A DNA stretch of 64,000 bases from Stenotrophomonas maltophilia (GCF_004684085.1 NZ_SRHZ01000024.1:310001-374000), one strand, 5' to 3'. Counted from the stretch's first letter, positions 27,082 through 35,561 are shown. A program made the numbers and translations. Notes: generated by a model not told the origin, from the sequence alone.

Positions 27082-28480
27082 GGTCGATCACCTCGTCCGC
27101 ACGCCGCCGGAATTCCTCGAAACGGTCCATCTGTCCACTGATCTCCAGCAACTGTGCCAGCGCAATATCGTATTGGTAGGCGGCCTGCGCGCGCTCGACA
27201 CGGGCGCCGCCAAGGCCGAGCCGCGCGTCGATCACATCCAGCGAGGTGGCCTGGCCTTCGCGGAACGCCAGCGCCTGCAGGCGCAGGTTCTCCTGTGCCT
27301 GGGCGATGCTGCTGTCGAGCAGCACGTACTGCTGGCGCGCGGTTTCCAGTTCGTTCCAGGCCTTGCGTACGCCCAGTGCAACCTGGTTCTCGGCTTCGCG
27401 CAGGCCGGCTTCGGCCTGGTCCTGCTGTGCGCGCGCCGCGCTGATCTGCGCCGGCCGCGAGTTCGGCGACAGGAAGGTGTACTTCAGGCCGATGCCGAAC
27501 GCCCAGTCCGGATCGGTCAGCATCTCGTCGCGGCGGCGGAAGTCGTACTGGCCGAAGGCAAAGATCTGCGGTTTCAGCTTGGCCTGCTGCACGCGTACGC
27601 CCTGTTCGGCCTGCGCCACCATCGCACGCAGCCGCGCGATCTGCGGTTGGCGCGCCTGCGCGGTGCGCTCGAAGCTGGCCACCGGTTCCAGCGGCACGCG
27701 CTGCACGAACAGCGGCGATACCGGCTGCACTTCGCCACCACTGCGCAGCAGCGTGGCCAGCGCGGCCTTCAGCGTGGCCAGGTCGTTCAGCGTCTTCTGG
27801 TATTCGCGTTCGGCCTTGTCGCGGGCCACGGTGGCCTGCAGGCGCTGCGCACGGGTGGCGAAGCCCTCACGCTCCAGCTTTTCCGCATCCGACAGGTGGC
27901 GGTTGAGGCCATCACGCACATCGCGGCGCACGTCCACCGCCTGCTCGGCCAGACGCTGGCCGAAATAGGCCTGGGCCAGCTGCACGGTCAGCGACTGGCG
28001 CTGTGCTTCGCGCTCGGCGCTGGCCTGTTCGTGCGCGGCGCTGGCGGCACGTTGTGCAGCCGGAATCACGCCGCCGGTGTACAGCGGCAGCACCGCGGTG
28101 ACCACCGGGCGGGTGCGCCAGTCGCGTTCGGTGAACGACAGCGGCGAGTCGATGCCAAAGGCCTCGGCCACCGGTGCCAGTGAACCCAGTGGCAGGGTGA
28201 GGGTCTTCTGGAACTGCAGGCGGCGCACTTCGCCGGTGATCTCCGGCAGGCGCAGCAGGCGGGTGGCTTCCTGCAGGTCCTGCTTGTTGCGCACCGCTGC
28301 ATCGGCGGCGGCCAGTGCATCGGAGACCTGCTCCAGGCGTTGCCGTGCCTGTTCCCAGTCCAGTGCTGGAGTGTCGGAGGCGGACTGAGCGAGGGCTGCG
28401 GGGGGCACGCCAACCAGCAGGGCCAAGCCCAATCCGACCGCTGCGCGGTGCATCCTTGTTCGTCGGCCGATCACGCCCAT
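27074..28480 (-). CDS. TolC-family outer-membrane efflux protein
   Basis: The 468-residue product has a signal peptide (from MHRAAVGLGLALLVGVPPAALAQ, the second Met, nine residues into the frame). It has two repeats of long alpha-helical barrel segments typical of OEP/TolC (PF02321), such as VTVQLAQAYFGQRLAEQAVDV and LRLQALAFREGQATSLDVIDA. It should form the outer-membrane channel for the downstream HlyD and permeases and is the first gene of that operon. Both Met1 (28480) and Met10 (28453) are possible starts. Confidence 0.9.
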   Translation of the reverse strand: MGVIGRRTRMHRAAVGLGLALLVGVPPAALAQSASDTPALDWEQARQRLEQVSDALAAADAAVRNKQDLQEATRLLRLPEITGEVRRLQFQKTLTLPLGSLAPVAEAFGIDSPLSFTERDWRTRPVVTAVLPLYTGGVIPAAQRAASAAHEQASAEREAQRQSLTVQLAQAYFGQRLAEQAVDVRRDVRDGLNRHLSDAEKLEREGFATRAQRLQATVARDKAEREYQKTLNDLATLKAALATLLRSGGEVQPVSPLFVQRVPLEPVASFERTAQARQPQIARLRAMVAQAEQGVRVQQAKLKPQIFAFGQYDFRRRDEMLTDPDWAFGIGLKYTFLSPNSRPAQISAARAQQDQAEAGLREAENQVALGVRKAWNELETARQQYVLLDSSIAQAQENLRLQALAFREGQATSLDVIDARLGLGGARVERAQAAYQYDIALAQLLEISGQMDRFEEFRRRADEVIDHE

Positions 28481-28558
28481 GCCGTCCCATTGGTGAAGAA
28501 GTGCGCAAACGGTAGTGCGCGCGGCGTGAAGCCTGGGTCTGCGGTCATCGGATTGTCC

Positions 28559-29452
28559 TCAGCGAAGGGTGCCGCTGGCTGCAGTGCGCAGCGCCTGGGT
28601 GATGTGCTGCAGCGTGCTTGAGCGCACGGCGGCATGCTGCCAGTACAACGGCACATCGAGCCAGCGGTGGGGTTCCAGTACCACCACGCGGCCGGCGCGG
28701 ACGGCGGGCGCGACAAGCGTTTCGGGGGCCATGCCCCAGCCGAGTCCGCACGCGGCAGCTTCGACGAAACCGGTGGAGGAGGGCAGGTAGTGTAACGGCG
28801 GCTGCAGCCGCGCGCGGGTGAGGCGCCGCACGAAACGCCATTGCAGTTCATCCTTGCGGTTGAACACCAGCATCGGGGCGTGCGCCAATGCTGCGGCCTG
28901 CATGCCGTCGCCGAAGTACTGGCGGGCGAAGCCGGGCGAGGCGATAGCGTGGTAGCGCATGGCGCCGAGCGGATGCACGTTGCAGCCTTTCACCGGCCGG
29001 CTTTCGGCGGTGACCGCACCGAGCACGCTGCCATCGCGTAGCAGTTGCAGGGTGTGGTCCTGATCGTCCATGCGCAGATCGAACAGGTAGCCGTGGCGTT
29101 GGTGCAGGTCGGCGATGGCCGGCACGAACCAGGTATCGAGCGAGTCGTCGTTGACCGCCAGCGGGATCGGCGTGCGTGCGGCGTCGCTGCCGCGTTCGGG
29201 CAGCAGTTCGGCCAATGCCTCGGCTTCCAGCGCCTGCATCGGCCGCACACGGCGCAGCAGCGCTTCACCGGCCGTGGTGGGGCGGCAAGGTGCCTGGCGT
29301 ACCACCAGCACCTGGCCAAGCCGATCCTCCAGGGCTTTGATCCGTTGTGACAGCGCCGACGGGCTGATCGACAGGCGGCGTGCGGCGGCCTCGAAGCTGC
29401 CTTCCTCCAGCACCGCGGTAAACGCGGTCAGTTGCGGATGTACCAGGTCCAC
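28559..29452 (-). CDS. LysR-family regulator, ArgP/LysG type
   Basis: The 297-residue product begins with a winged-helix DNA-binding domain (LTAFTAVLEEGSFEAAARRLSISPSALSQRIKALE, residues about 8-45) and has a LysR substrate-binding domain after it. ArgP/LysG proteins sense lysine/arginine and activate a divergent LysE/ArgO exporter, and exactly such a gene lies on the other strand 106 bases away. GTG 29452 is the likely start. The intergenic region should contain its operator. Confidence 0.9.
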   Translation of the reverse strand: MDLVHPQLTAFTAVLEEGSFEAAARRLSISPSALSQRIKALEDRLGQVLVVRQAPCRPTTAGEALLRRVRPMQALEAEALAELLPERGSDAARTPIPLAVNDDSLDTWFVPAIADLHQRHGYLFDLRMDDQDHTLQLLRDGSVLGAVTAESRPVKGCNVHPLGAMRYHAIASPGFARQYFGDGMQAAALAHAPMLVFNRKDELQWRFVRRLTRARLQPPLHYLPSSTGFVEAAACGLGWGMAPETLVAPAVRAGRVVVLEPHRWLDVPLYWQHAAVRSSTLQHITQALRTAASGTLR

Positions 29453-29558
29453 GTGGAAGCCTCTTCAGTTCTTCTGCACAGGATAAAGAAAAAACAGATT
29501 GTCTTAACCGGACCCTTGGCCGCACCCTGCGCGTCCCCTCACTGCCTGGCTTGTCCTG

Positions 29559-30179
29559 ATGTGGATTGCTGCTACCGCTGCCGGCCTGTTCGCAGGTGCC
29601 GGCCTGATCATCGCCATCGGCGCACAGAACGCCTTCGTGTTGCGCCAGGGCCTGCAGCAGCGCCACGTGGGTACGGTGGTGGCGGCCTGCGCCGGTGCGG
29701 ACATCGTGCTGATCCTGGCCGGCGTCGGCGGCATGGGCGCGCTGGTGCTGCAGTGGCCATTGCTGTTGCAGGTGCTGCGCTTCGGTGGTGCTGCCTTCCT
29801 GCTCTGGTACGGCCTGCAGGCCGGGCTGCGGGCCTGGCGAGGGGGCAGTGCATTGGCCGCCGCCGAATCGCAGGGTGGCAGCGGACGTCAGGTACTGCTG
29901 ACCTGCCTGGCCTTCACCCTGCTCAATCCGCATGTCTATCTGGACACGGTGGTGCTGCTCGGCAGCCTGTCCACGCGCTACCCGGGCGATCTGCGCTGGG
30001 CCTTCGCCGCCGGTGCCTGCGTCGCCAGCGTGGCCTGGTTCTGCATGTTGGGCTACGGCGCGCGCCTGTTGCAGCCGGTGTTCCGCAGGCCGAGCGCCTG
30101 GCGTGTGCTGGACGCAGGTGTTGCGGTCTTCATGCTCTGCCTCGCCACGCTGCTGCTGTTGCGCCCGCTATCGCCATGA
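29559..30179 (+). CDS. LysE/ArgO-family amino acid exporter
   Basis: The 206-residue membrane protein has about six hydrophobic segments. It has GAGLIIAIGAQNAFVLRQGLQQRHV at the N terminus and TLLNPHVYLDTVVLLG in the middle, the two signature regions of the LysE family (G-x-Q-N-x-F, N-P-x-x-x-L-D). It should export lysine and/or arginine and be activated by the divergent LysR-type gene. It is followed closely by a convergent TonB receptor gene. Confidence 0.92.
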   Translation: MWIAATAAGLFAGAGLIIAIGAQNAFVLRQGLQQRHVGTVVAACAGADIVLILAGVGGMGALVLQWPLLLQVLRFGGAAFLLWYGLQAGLRAWRGGSALAAAESQGGSGRQVLLTCLAFTLLNPHVYLDTVVLLGSLSTRYPGDLRWAFAAGACVASVAWFCMLGYGARLLQPVFRRPSAWRVLDAGVAVFMLCLATLLLLRPLSP

Positions 30180-30229
30180 GCGCGCGGCCGGGTACAGCGC
30201 GCTTGAGTGGTACTTCGTGCATGGGCCGA

Positions 30230-32428
30230 TCACAGCGGAAGCTCCCATTGCAGGCGAAGACTTGGCACGGAACGCCGGGTGTTGCGAAGTACCTGTGATC
30301 CGCCTTCGTCGAAACGCCACTGGCCGGTCTCGATGTCCTGCGCCAGCAGGTTCGAGGCGGTCAAGCGCAGCTTGCCGTGCCGCTCGGTTGCGTACTGTGC
30401 CCAGGCCTCCAGCTCGCGTCGATAGGCCGTGATGTCCAGCTCGCTCAGGCTGTAGCGTATTCTGCCTCCACTGCGGTGGGTGTACGCCAGGCCGCTGCTC
30501 CAGCGCGATGAAATGCGGTAATCGAGCGATGCGCTGGCGGTGAATGGCACTTGGTCTTCAATCCGATTGTCAGGCCCGGGAACATCCCTGACCCGGGAGT
30601 GGTTCCAGGTGGCGTTGCCGCGCAGCTCGATATCCGGCCCTCCACGGTACAGGCGTGCCAGCGGCATCCTGCCATCCATCTCGATTCCCCAGGCCATGGC
30701 GCGGGTACCGTTGACCGGCGTTGATACCCAGCGCCCGTCACGTAGCACCGTTTCATTGCGGATCGGTGCGTCGATGCGGCGCAGGTAGCCGCCGATGCTT
30801 CCTTGCGTTCCTTCACTGCCGTGCATTTCCCAGGCCGCATCCAGACCCCACGCCAGTTCCGGACGCAGCGATGGATTGCCGATCTCGTCGGGGTTCAGGG
30901 GGCGGTTGTTGGTAGAGGTGTACGGACGTGGGACCAGCGAGCGCAGTGCTGGTGCGCGGAAGCTGCGGCTCAATGAGACCCGTAGCTGGTCCTTGCCCTT
31001 TGCACGCTTCCACAGGCCCTGCAGGACCGGCGTGAACACGCTGGCACGGTGACGCGTCGTGGCAAAATTCCGACCTTCGCTGCGGGTCTGCAGTTGTTCC
31101 CAGCGGCCACCGACGTAGAAGGCACTGCGCGCGCCCCAGGGAAACTCATCCTGCGCGTACAGCGCCATGCGATGCAGCCGCGCATCGAAGAAGAGGTCGC
31201 TGACCGTTGACGGTTCGCTGGGAGAAGAATGCACTTGCTGCACTCGGGATTCACGCCGCGAGTCCATGCTGCTTTCGGCACCGACCTGCAGTGTATGGCG
31301 GCCCCACGCCGGCAGGGTCCACTTCACGCGGGTGGTGCCGCCCAGCACGTGCAGCTTCGCATCGGTGCGATCGAAAAGATTATCCTGCTGTGCCTCATCC
31401 TGTCCTTGTTCGCGAAAGCGGTAGTCCTCCCGGTTTCCGTCCATTGCCAGGCGCAGGTTCAGGCTGCCTCCATCCGACAGTTTTTTCTCCCACTCTGCGC
31501 TGACCTGGCCCTGGTCAAGACGCAGGTGCGTGCGCTGCCGGTAATGGGGAGTGCGTAGCGGCGGACCCCGCAGTGTGTCCCAATCAATGGACATGTCGCG
31601 ACGGAAGTCGGACGCGTCCAGCAGGGCCTGCAGCGAAAGGGTGGTGTCATCGCTGGTTCTGAACGTCAGTGAGGGCGAGAGCGAAACGCTGTCGCGTTGG
31701 CCGGTGGCACGCAGGCGCGATTGTCGATGCAGCAACGGCGCACCAACACCGTCCCAAGCGTCTTCTCTGCTGCGTTCCTCCACCAGGAATGCGCGGGCGG
31801 TTGCCGTGGCGGTCAGTGAAACATCACGATCAAGGTTGGAGCGGGCCTGACGCCAGCTTGCTGATGGGGTCATGCGCCCTTGGGTATCCGTCCAGGAAAC
31901 CGTCAGTCGTTGACTGTCTTTTGCAACCGGTGCACGGGTGACGATGTTGAGTGTGCCGGCGATGGCACCCATGCCCTGATCAGCGGAGGGCGCGCGCAGG
32001 ATTTCGACGCGCTCGATCAGATCGGTGGCCAGTGAGTCCAGGCTGAAACCGGCGGGTGTGCGTTGGCCGTTCAACAGGATCTGCGTGTAGCCCGCGCCCA
32101 GGCCGCGTAGTGACACGGTGCCCGGGCGGCCTGGTGCGCCGCTGGAAACGCTGACGCCTGGTAGGCGCTTGAGTGCCTCCAGCAGGTCGGTATCGCCGTG
32201 TCGCTGCAACGTATCGTGGTCCACAACAATGCGGCTGGCGGTGTCGTCACGGCGGGCATCGTAGCGTCCGGCCTGGACCTGCACTGTGTCCAGGTCGGTC
32301 GTGATCGGAGGCGCCGGTGTCGTTGGCGGAGCCGCCGCTGCGGTCGTTGATCCCGTCAGACAGCCGATGGTGAGCCATACCCTGGCGCGCGAACGCACCG
32401 TTGTCGAGGAGGACGAAGATCGTTGCAT
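30230..32428 (-). CDS. TonB-dependent outer-membrane receptor
   Basis: The 732-residue protein has a signal peptide (ending near TTAAAAPP). It has a TonB-box-like DLDTVQVQAG, a plug domain (LLEALKRLPGVSVSSG, TQILLNGQRTP, IERVEILRAPSADQGMG) and a C-terminal beta-barrel that ends in an aromatic-free LRLQWELPL. The ligand is unknown. It lies 109 bases downstream of the M56-M23 gene on the same strand, separated by a GC hairpin (32461-32489), so it may be in the same regulon or transcript. Families like this import ferric siderophores, haem or sugars. Confidence 0.9.
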   Translation of the reverse strand: MQRSSSSSTTVRSRARVWLTIGCLTGSTTAAAAPPTTPAPPITTDLDTVQVQAGRYDARRDDTASRIVVDHDTLQRHGDTDLLEALKRLPGVSVSSGAPGRPGTVSLRGLGAGYTQILLNGQRTPAGFSLDSLATDLIERVEILRAPSADQGMGAIAGTLNIVTRAPVAKDSQRLTVSWTDTQGRMTPSASWRQARSNLDRDVSLTATATARAFLVEERSREDAWDGVGAPLLHRQSRLRATGQRDSVSLSPSLTFRTSDDTTLSLQALLDASDFRRDMSIDWDTLRGPPLRTPHYRQRTHLRLDQGQVSAEWEKKLSDGGSLNLRLAMDGNREDYRFREQGQDEAQQDNLFDRTDAKLHVLGGTTRVKWTLPAWGRHTLQVGAESSMDSRRESRVQQVHSSPSEPSTVSDLFFDARLHRMALYAQDEFPWGARSAFYVGGRWEQLQTRSEGRNFATTRHRASVFTPVLQGLWKRAKGKDQLRVSLSRSFRAPALRSLVPRPYTSTNNRPLNPDEIGNPSLRPELAWGLDAAWEMHGSEGTQGSIGGYLRRIDAPIRNETVLRDGRWVSTPVNGTRAMAWGIEMDGRMPLARLYRGGPDIELRGNATWNHSRVRDVPGPDNRIEDQVPFTASASLDYRISSRWSSGLAYTHRSGGRIRYSLSELDITAYRRELEAWAQYATERHGKLRLTASNLLAQDIETGQWRFDEGGSQVLRNTRRSVPSLRLQWELPL

Positions 32429-32460
32429 TGGTGTGCAGTTCCTTTGTCATGGCGTGATAG

Positions 32461-32489
32461 CCGGCCGCAGCAGGTCCTCCCGCGGCCGG
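32461..32489 (-). terminator. GC hairpin between the M56-M23 gene and the TonB receptor
   Basis: CCGGCCGC (32461-32468) pairs with GCGGCCGG (32482-32489) around a 13-base loop. No T-run is visible; it could attenuate rather than end transcription. Confidence 0.4.
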
Positions 32490-32537
32490 GAATCGAAACG
32501 ATGCGTAGAGGTGAGCGGCGGCGCGCCGGTCAGCGCA

Positions 32538-34007
32538 TTACTGCAGCCAGTGCTGCGGGTCCACTCGTGTTCCGTTGCGCAGCAGTTCCATGTGCAGGTG
32601 TGGGCCGGTGGTGCGCCCGGTGTTGCCGCTGCGGGCGATGGGATCGCCCCTGCGCACCTGCTGGCCTGGCTGTACTGCGAAGTCCTGCAGGTGTGCAAAC
32701 AGCGACTGCCAGCCACCGCCGTGATCAATCACGACAACCGTGCCGTAGTTCGCACCATCGGGATAGGCGTGCGTGGCGGCGATCACGGTGCCGTCGGCGG
32801 GGGCGAGCACGGCGGTGCCACGGCGCGCGGCGAAGTCGGTACCGTGATGGGCGCTCTGGCGGAAGTCGGCGACGTGCCCGAACACGCTGGTGACCCGCGC
32901 ATTGGACAGTGGCATGAAGAATGACGGAGGTGGCAGCGTGGCTTCCACCAGTGTTACCGACGCGGTGGGGAGTGGCAGCGTCGCGGGCGTCGGTGCTGCC
33001 ACCACGGTTGCCTGTACGGTGGCCACGCCGACTGTGCAGGCAGAGCCCAGTGCGAGCAGCAGCAGGATGCTGGTAATGCCTGGGCGGCGACCGTCATCAC
33101 CCTTCAGCATGTGCTGCAGGCGCACCTGGTGGCCGCCGAGGTCGCGATGGGTGAGGGCGCTGGCCGGTTGCACTGCCGTCGCGTAGCGAAGTGTCTGGAC
33201 ATAGGCGTGGGCCAGCAGACGGCCGTCGTTGGCGGCGCCACCCTCGGCCAGTGCTCGCGCATCGCATTGCAGTTCGGCGGCCAGTTGCATGCGCGCGGCA
33301 ATGCGTCGAACGAAGGGATTGAACCAGTACAGCGCACCAACAAACCGCATCAGCGCAGCGCGCTGGGGGTCGCGGCGCAGCAGGTGGGCTGCCTCGTGGC
33401 CGATGACCAGGCGAAGCGTACGATCCGGCAGGGCCAGGCATGCCGTGGGCAGGATGATCTGCGGCTGCGGCCTGCACAGGGCGAACGGCGTGCCGCTGCC
33501 TTCTACAATGCGCAACGCGACGCCTTCCTGCTGCAGCCCCTGCACAGCGTGGCGCGATTGCGGGCCAGGCAACTGCGCAGTCTGCAGCGGGTGGCTGCGG
33601 CGTAGCAGGGCTCGCAGACGGCGGCTGGCCAACGCCCAACGAACGAGAGCCAGCATGACCCCTGCGATATAGACAGTCAGCAGCAGGGGCGTCAGCCAGG
33701 CCATCAATGGCTCGGTCGCCGCGAGTGCAGGCAGTTGTTGCACAGGCCGCAGTACGCCGGTACCGCTGTCCAGCGCAACAGGCAATGCGCTGGCCAGTTC
33801 ATGCAACGGTGCCGCCTGCACCGGCAGCAACAGCGCAAGCAAGGGGGGCAGCACAGCACACAACCACGCCCCCAGCCAGAAGCGTGCCGACGCATGTGAA
33901 AGGCTGAGCAGCCGCTGCAGCAATTGCGCGCCGTACCAGACCAGACCAGCCCCCAGCAGACTCGCAGCGAGGCTGATCATCCACGGCGCGGTTGATGACA
34001 GGCTCAT
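32538..34007 (-). CDS. Fusion of BlaR1-type M56 metallopeptidase and LytM/M23 peptidase
   Basis: The 489-residue protein begins with membrane helices (about 10-30, 42-62, 102-124). A cytosolic M56 domain follows with zinc motif HEAAH (204-208) and downstream acidic residues in AELQCDA (E245, D249). A further helix comes at 312-335. The periplasmic C-terminal domain has M23 motifs: HHGTDFAA (H387/D391) and HLHME (H470, H472). Classical BlaR1 carries a penicillin-binding sensor at this place; here a peptidoglycan endopeptidase-like domain substitutes for it. The gene overlaps blaI by four bases (ATGA). A likely role is to sense or cut peptidoglycan outside and inactivate the BlaI-type repressor inside. 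Confidence 0.92.
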   Translation of the reverse strand: MSLSSTAPWMISLAASLLGAGLVWYGAQLLQRLLSLSHASARFWLGAWLCAVLPPLLALLLPVQAAPLHELASALPVALDSGTGVLRPVQQLPALAATEPLMAWLTPLLLTVYIAGVMLALVRWALASRRLRALLRRSHPLQTAQLPGPQSRHAVQGLQQEGVALRIVEGSGTPFALCRPQPQIILPTACLALPDRTLRLVIGHEAAHLLRRDPQRAALMRFVGALYWFNPFVRRIAARMQLAAELQCDARALAEGGAANDGRLLAHAYVQTLRYATAVQPASALTHRDLGGHQVRLQHMLKGDDGRRPGITSILLLLALGSACTVGVATVQATVVAAPTPATLPLPTASVTLVEATLPPPSFFMPLSNARVTSVFGHVADFRQSAHHGTDFAARRGTAVLAPADGTVIAATHAYPDGANYGTVVVIDHGGGWQSLFAHLQDFAVQPGQQVRRGDPIARSGNTGRTTGPHLHMELLRNGTRVDPQHWLQ

Positions 34008-34387
34008 GGCTGGTCCTCGTCATCCTGGAGCAGCAGCGCCTGCAGTTGCTCGATTTCCTTGTCGCTCAGCAGGCGGCTTTCGGCGAATGCCTGGGTCGGC
34101 AGCGGCCCGTCGATCTCCAGCACGCGACGGGCGAAGTCGGCACTGAGTGCGGCCAGTGTGGCTACCTTGCCGACCTTGGCACTGTAGACATTCAGGCCAT
34201 GCTGGCTGCCCTCTTTCACCAGCCCCTTGTCGACCATCCGTTCCAGCGTCTTGCGCGTGGACGAGTACGACCAGTCCAGTGCGGCAGCTGCCGCATTGTG
34301 CAGTTCACGCGCGCTGCAGGCGCCGTCGCGCCACAGGCACTTCAACAACTCCAGTTCGGCGTTCGAAGGTGTTGGGACGCGGGGCAT
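34004..34387 (-). CDS. BlaI/MecI/CopY-family repressor
   Basis: The 127-residue product starts MPRVPTPSNAELELLKCLWRDGACSARELHNA. It has the winged-helix DNA-binding domain with DWSYSSTRKTLERMVDKGLV and a C-terminal dimerisation helix pair. Members are cleaved or inactivated by the M56 partner when cell-wall stress is sensed. Translation is coupled to the M56-M23 gene. ATG 34387 is preferred over an upstream frame start at 34444, because an 18-bp palindrome lies between them. Confidence 0.93.
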   Translation of the reverse strand: MPRVPTPSNAELELLKCLWRDGACSARELHNAAAAALDWSYSSTRKTLERMVDKGLVKEGSQHGLNVYSAKVGKVATLAALSADFARRVLEIDGPLPTQAFAESRLLSDKEIEQLQALLLQDDEDQP

Positions 34388-34421
34388 GGTCAGACCTGGG
34401 CGTGTGATTGATGTCGTGAGT

Positions 34422-34439
34422 GTGCGACAGATGTCGCAC
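34422..34439 (-). promoter_or_regulatory. Candidate BlaI operator
   Basis: GTGCGACA-GA-TGTCGCAC is a perfect 8-bp inverted repeat, about 35 bases upstream of the blaI start. The centre GACA-nn-TGTC resembles the TACAnnTGTA core of known BlaI/MecI sites. Autoregulation is likely. Confidence 0.7.
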
Positions 34440-34478
34440 GTCATGCAAGAGGGACATCAAGGCGCGGAGGTGCTGAGG

Positions 34479-35276
34479 TCAGCCGGTCGCCATCCGGTCG
34501 ATGGCGCACAACGGCGTCTCGCCAGGGCGCAGGGTCAGCACGCGCACGCCGCTGCGAGTGACCGCCACGGTGTGCTCGAACTGCGCCGACAGCTTGCCGT
34601 CGCGTGTGTACACCGGCCATTCGTCCGGCTGCTGGCGGATGGCCGGCTTGCCCTGGTTGAGCATCGGCTCGATGGTGAACACCATGCCTTCTTCCAGCAC
34701 CCTGCCGGTGTTGGGATGGCCGTAGTGCAGGATCTGTGGCTCCTCGTGCATCTCCTGGCCGATGCCGTGGCCGCAGTATTCCTTCACCACGCTGTAGCCG
34801 TGGCTGCGCGCATGACGGGCGATGGCATGGCCGATATCGCCCAGGCGCGCGCCGGGGCGCACCGCGGCGATGCCTTTCCACATCGCCTGGTAGGTGGTCT
34901 GCACCAGCCTGCGCGCGGCGTAGTCCACGTCGCCGACAAGATAGGTGGTGCTGGAGTCGGCGATGTAGCCGTTCTTCTCCAGGGTGATGTCGAGGTTGAC
35001 GATCTGACCGTCGTGCAGCACGTCGGTGGTGCTGGGCACGCCGTGGCAGATGACGCTGTCGATCGAGGTATTGAGCACGTACGGGAAACCGTACTGGCCC
35101 TTGCTGGCCGGCCGCGCCTGCAGTTCATCGACAATCATGCGCTCGACGAAGTCGTTGATCTCCATCGTGCTGCGGCCCTGCAGCGGCAGTCGGTCGAGTG
35201 CGGCGAACACCTGCGCCAGCAGGCGACCCGACTCGGCCATCAGCGCGATCTCATCCGGGCGCTTGATGATCGCCAT
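34479..35276 (-). CDS. map: Type I methionine aminopeptidase, coupled to a ParD-like gene
   Basis: MetAP removes the N-terminal Met from nascent proteins. The 265-residue sequence has all five metal ligands in their motifs: NLDITLEKNGYIADSST (two Asp), GHGIGQEMHEEP (His), FTIEPML (Glu) and FEHTVAVT (Glu). It should be active. It begins 4 bases after a ParD-like antitoxin gene and is not next to rpsB/tsf, where a housekeeping map often lies. It may be the cell's only map or a second copy; that needs the rest of the genome. Confidence 0.93.
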   Translation of the reverse strand: MAIIKRPDEIALMAESGRLLAQVFAALDRLPLQGRSTMEINDFVERMIVDELQARPASKGQYGFPYVLNTSIDSVICHGVPSTTDVLHDGQIVNLDITLEKNGYIADSSTTYLVGDVDYAARRLVQTTYQAMWKGIAAVRPGARLGDIGHAIARHARSHGYSVVKEYCGHGIGQEMHEEPQILHYGHPNTGRVLEEGMVFTIEPMLNQGKPAIRQQPDEWPVYTRDGKLSAQFEHTVAVTRSGVRVLTLRPGETPLCAIDRMATG

Positions 35277-35280
35277 CGAC

Positions 35281-35493
35281 TCAGACCTGACCCGGCGGCA
35301 GCAGCGGCGGCTGCACGCCGGCCGCGCGCAGTTCGCTGGCGACGATGTCCTGGAAGCTCAGCGTGGGGTTCAGCTCGCACAGCATGCCGACCCGGATCCA
35401 GAAGTTGGCCTGGGCGTTGATCGAGCGGCTGGAGACGGTGCAGGCACGGCGCAGCTGGTCGTGCAGGGTGTCATCGATGTTGACGATGCCCAT
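35281..35493 (-). CDS. ParD-like antitoxin-family protein
   Basis: The 70-residue product (MGIVNIDDTLHDQLRRACTV, then SINAQANFWIRVGMLCELNP) fits the ParD-like family (PF11903), a ribbon-helix-helix-like DNA binder. No ParE toxin is adjacent. Instead the stop is 4 bases from the start of a methionine aminopeptidase. A palindromic AT-rich site lies 21-48 bases upstream, as expected for autoregulation. Confidence 0.8.
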   Translation of the reverse strand: MGIVNIDDTLHDQLRRACTVSSRSINAQANFWIRVGMLCELNPTLSFQDIVASELRAAGVQPPLLPPGQV

Positions 35494-35513
35494 GGGTGGT
35501 CCTGGATGAGCTT

Positions 35514-35541
35514 ATATACGAATCGTATATGTTTCGTATAT
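35514..35541 (-). promoter_or_regulatory. Operator-like repeats upstream of the ParD-like gene
   Basis: ATATACG-AAT-CGTATAT (35514-35530) is a perfect 7-bp inverted repeat, and a third half-site CGTATAT follows at 35535-35541 (direct repeat of TCGTATAT with an 11-base period). The patch is AT-rich within GC-rich DNA, so it probably contains promoter and operator together. Confidence 0.65.
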
Positions 35542-35561
35542 TCCACTCAAGGCCGCGTGGT

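Noticed and set aside
34388-34478. Upstream N-terminal extension of BlaI from 34444
   Set aside because: It would put the perfect operator palindrome inside the coding region and add residues not expected at the start of the winged helix.
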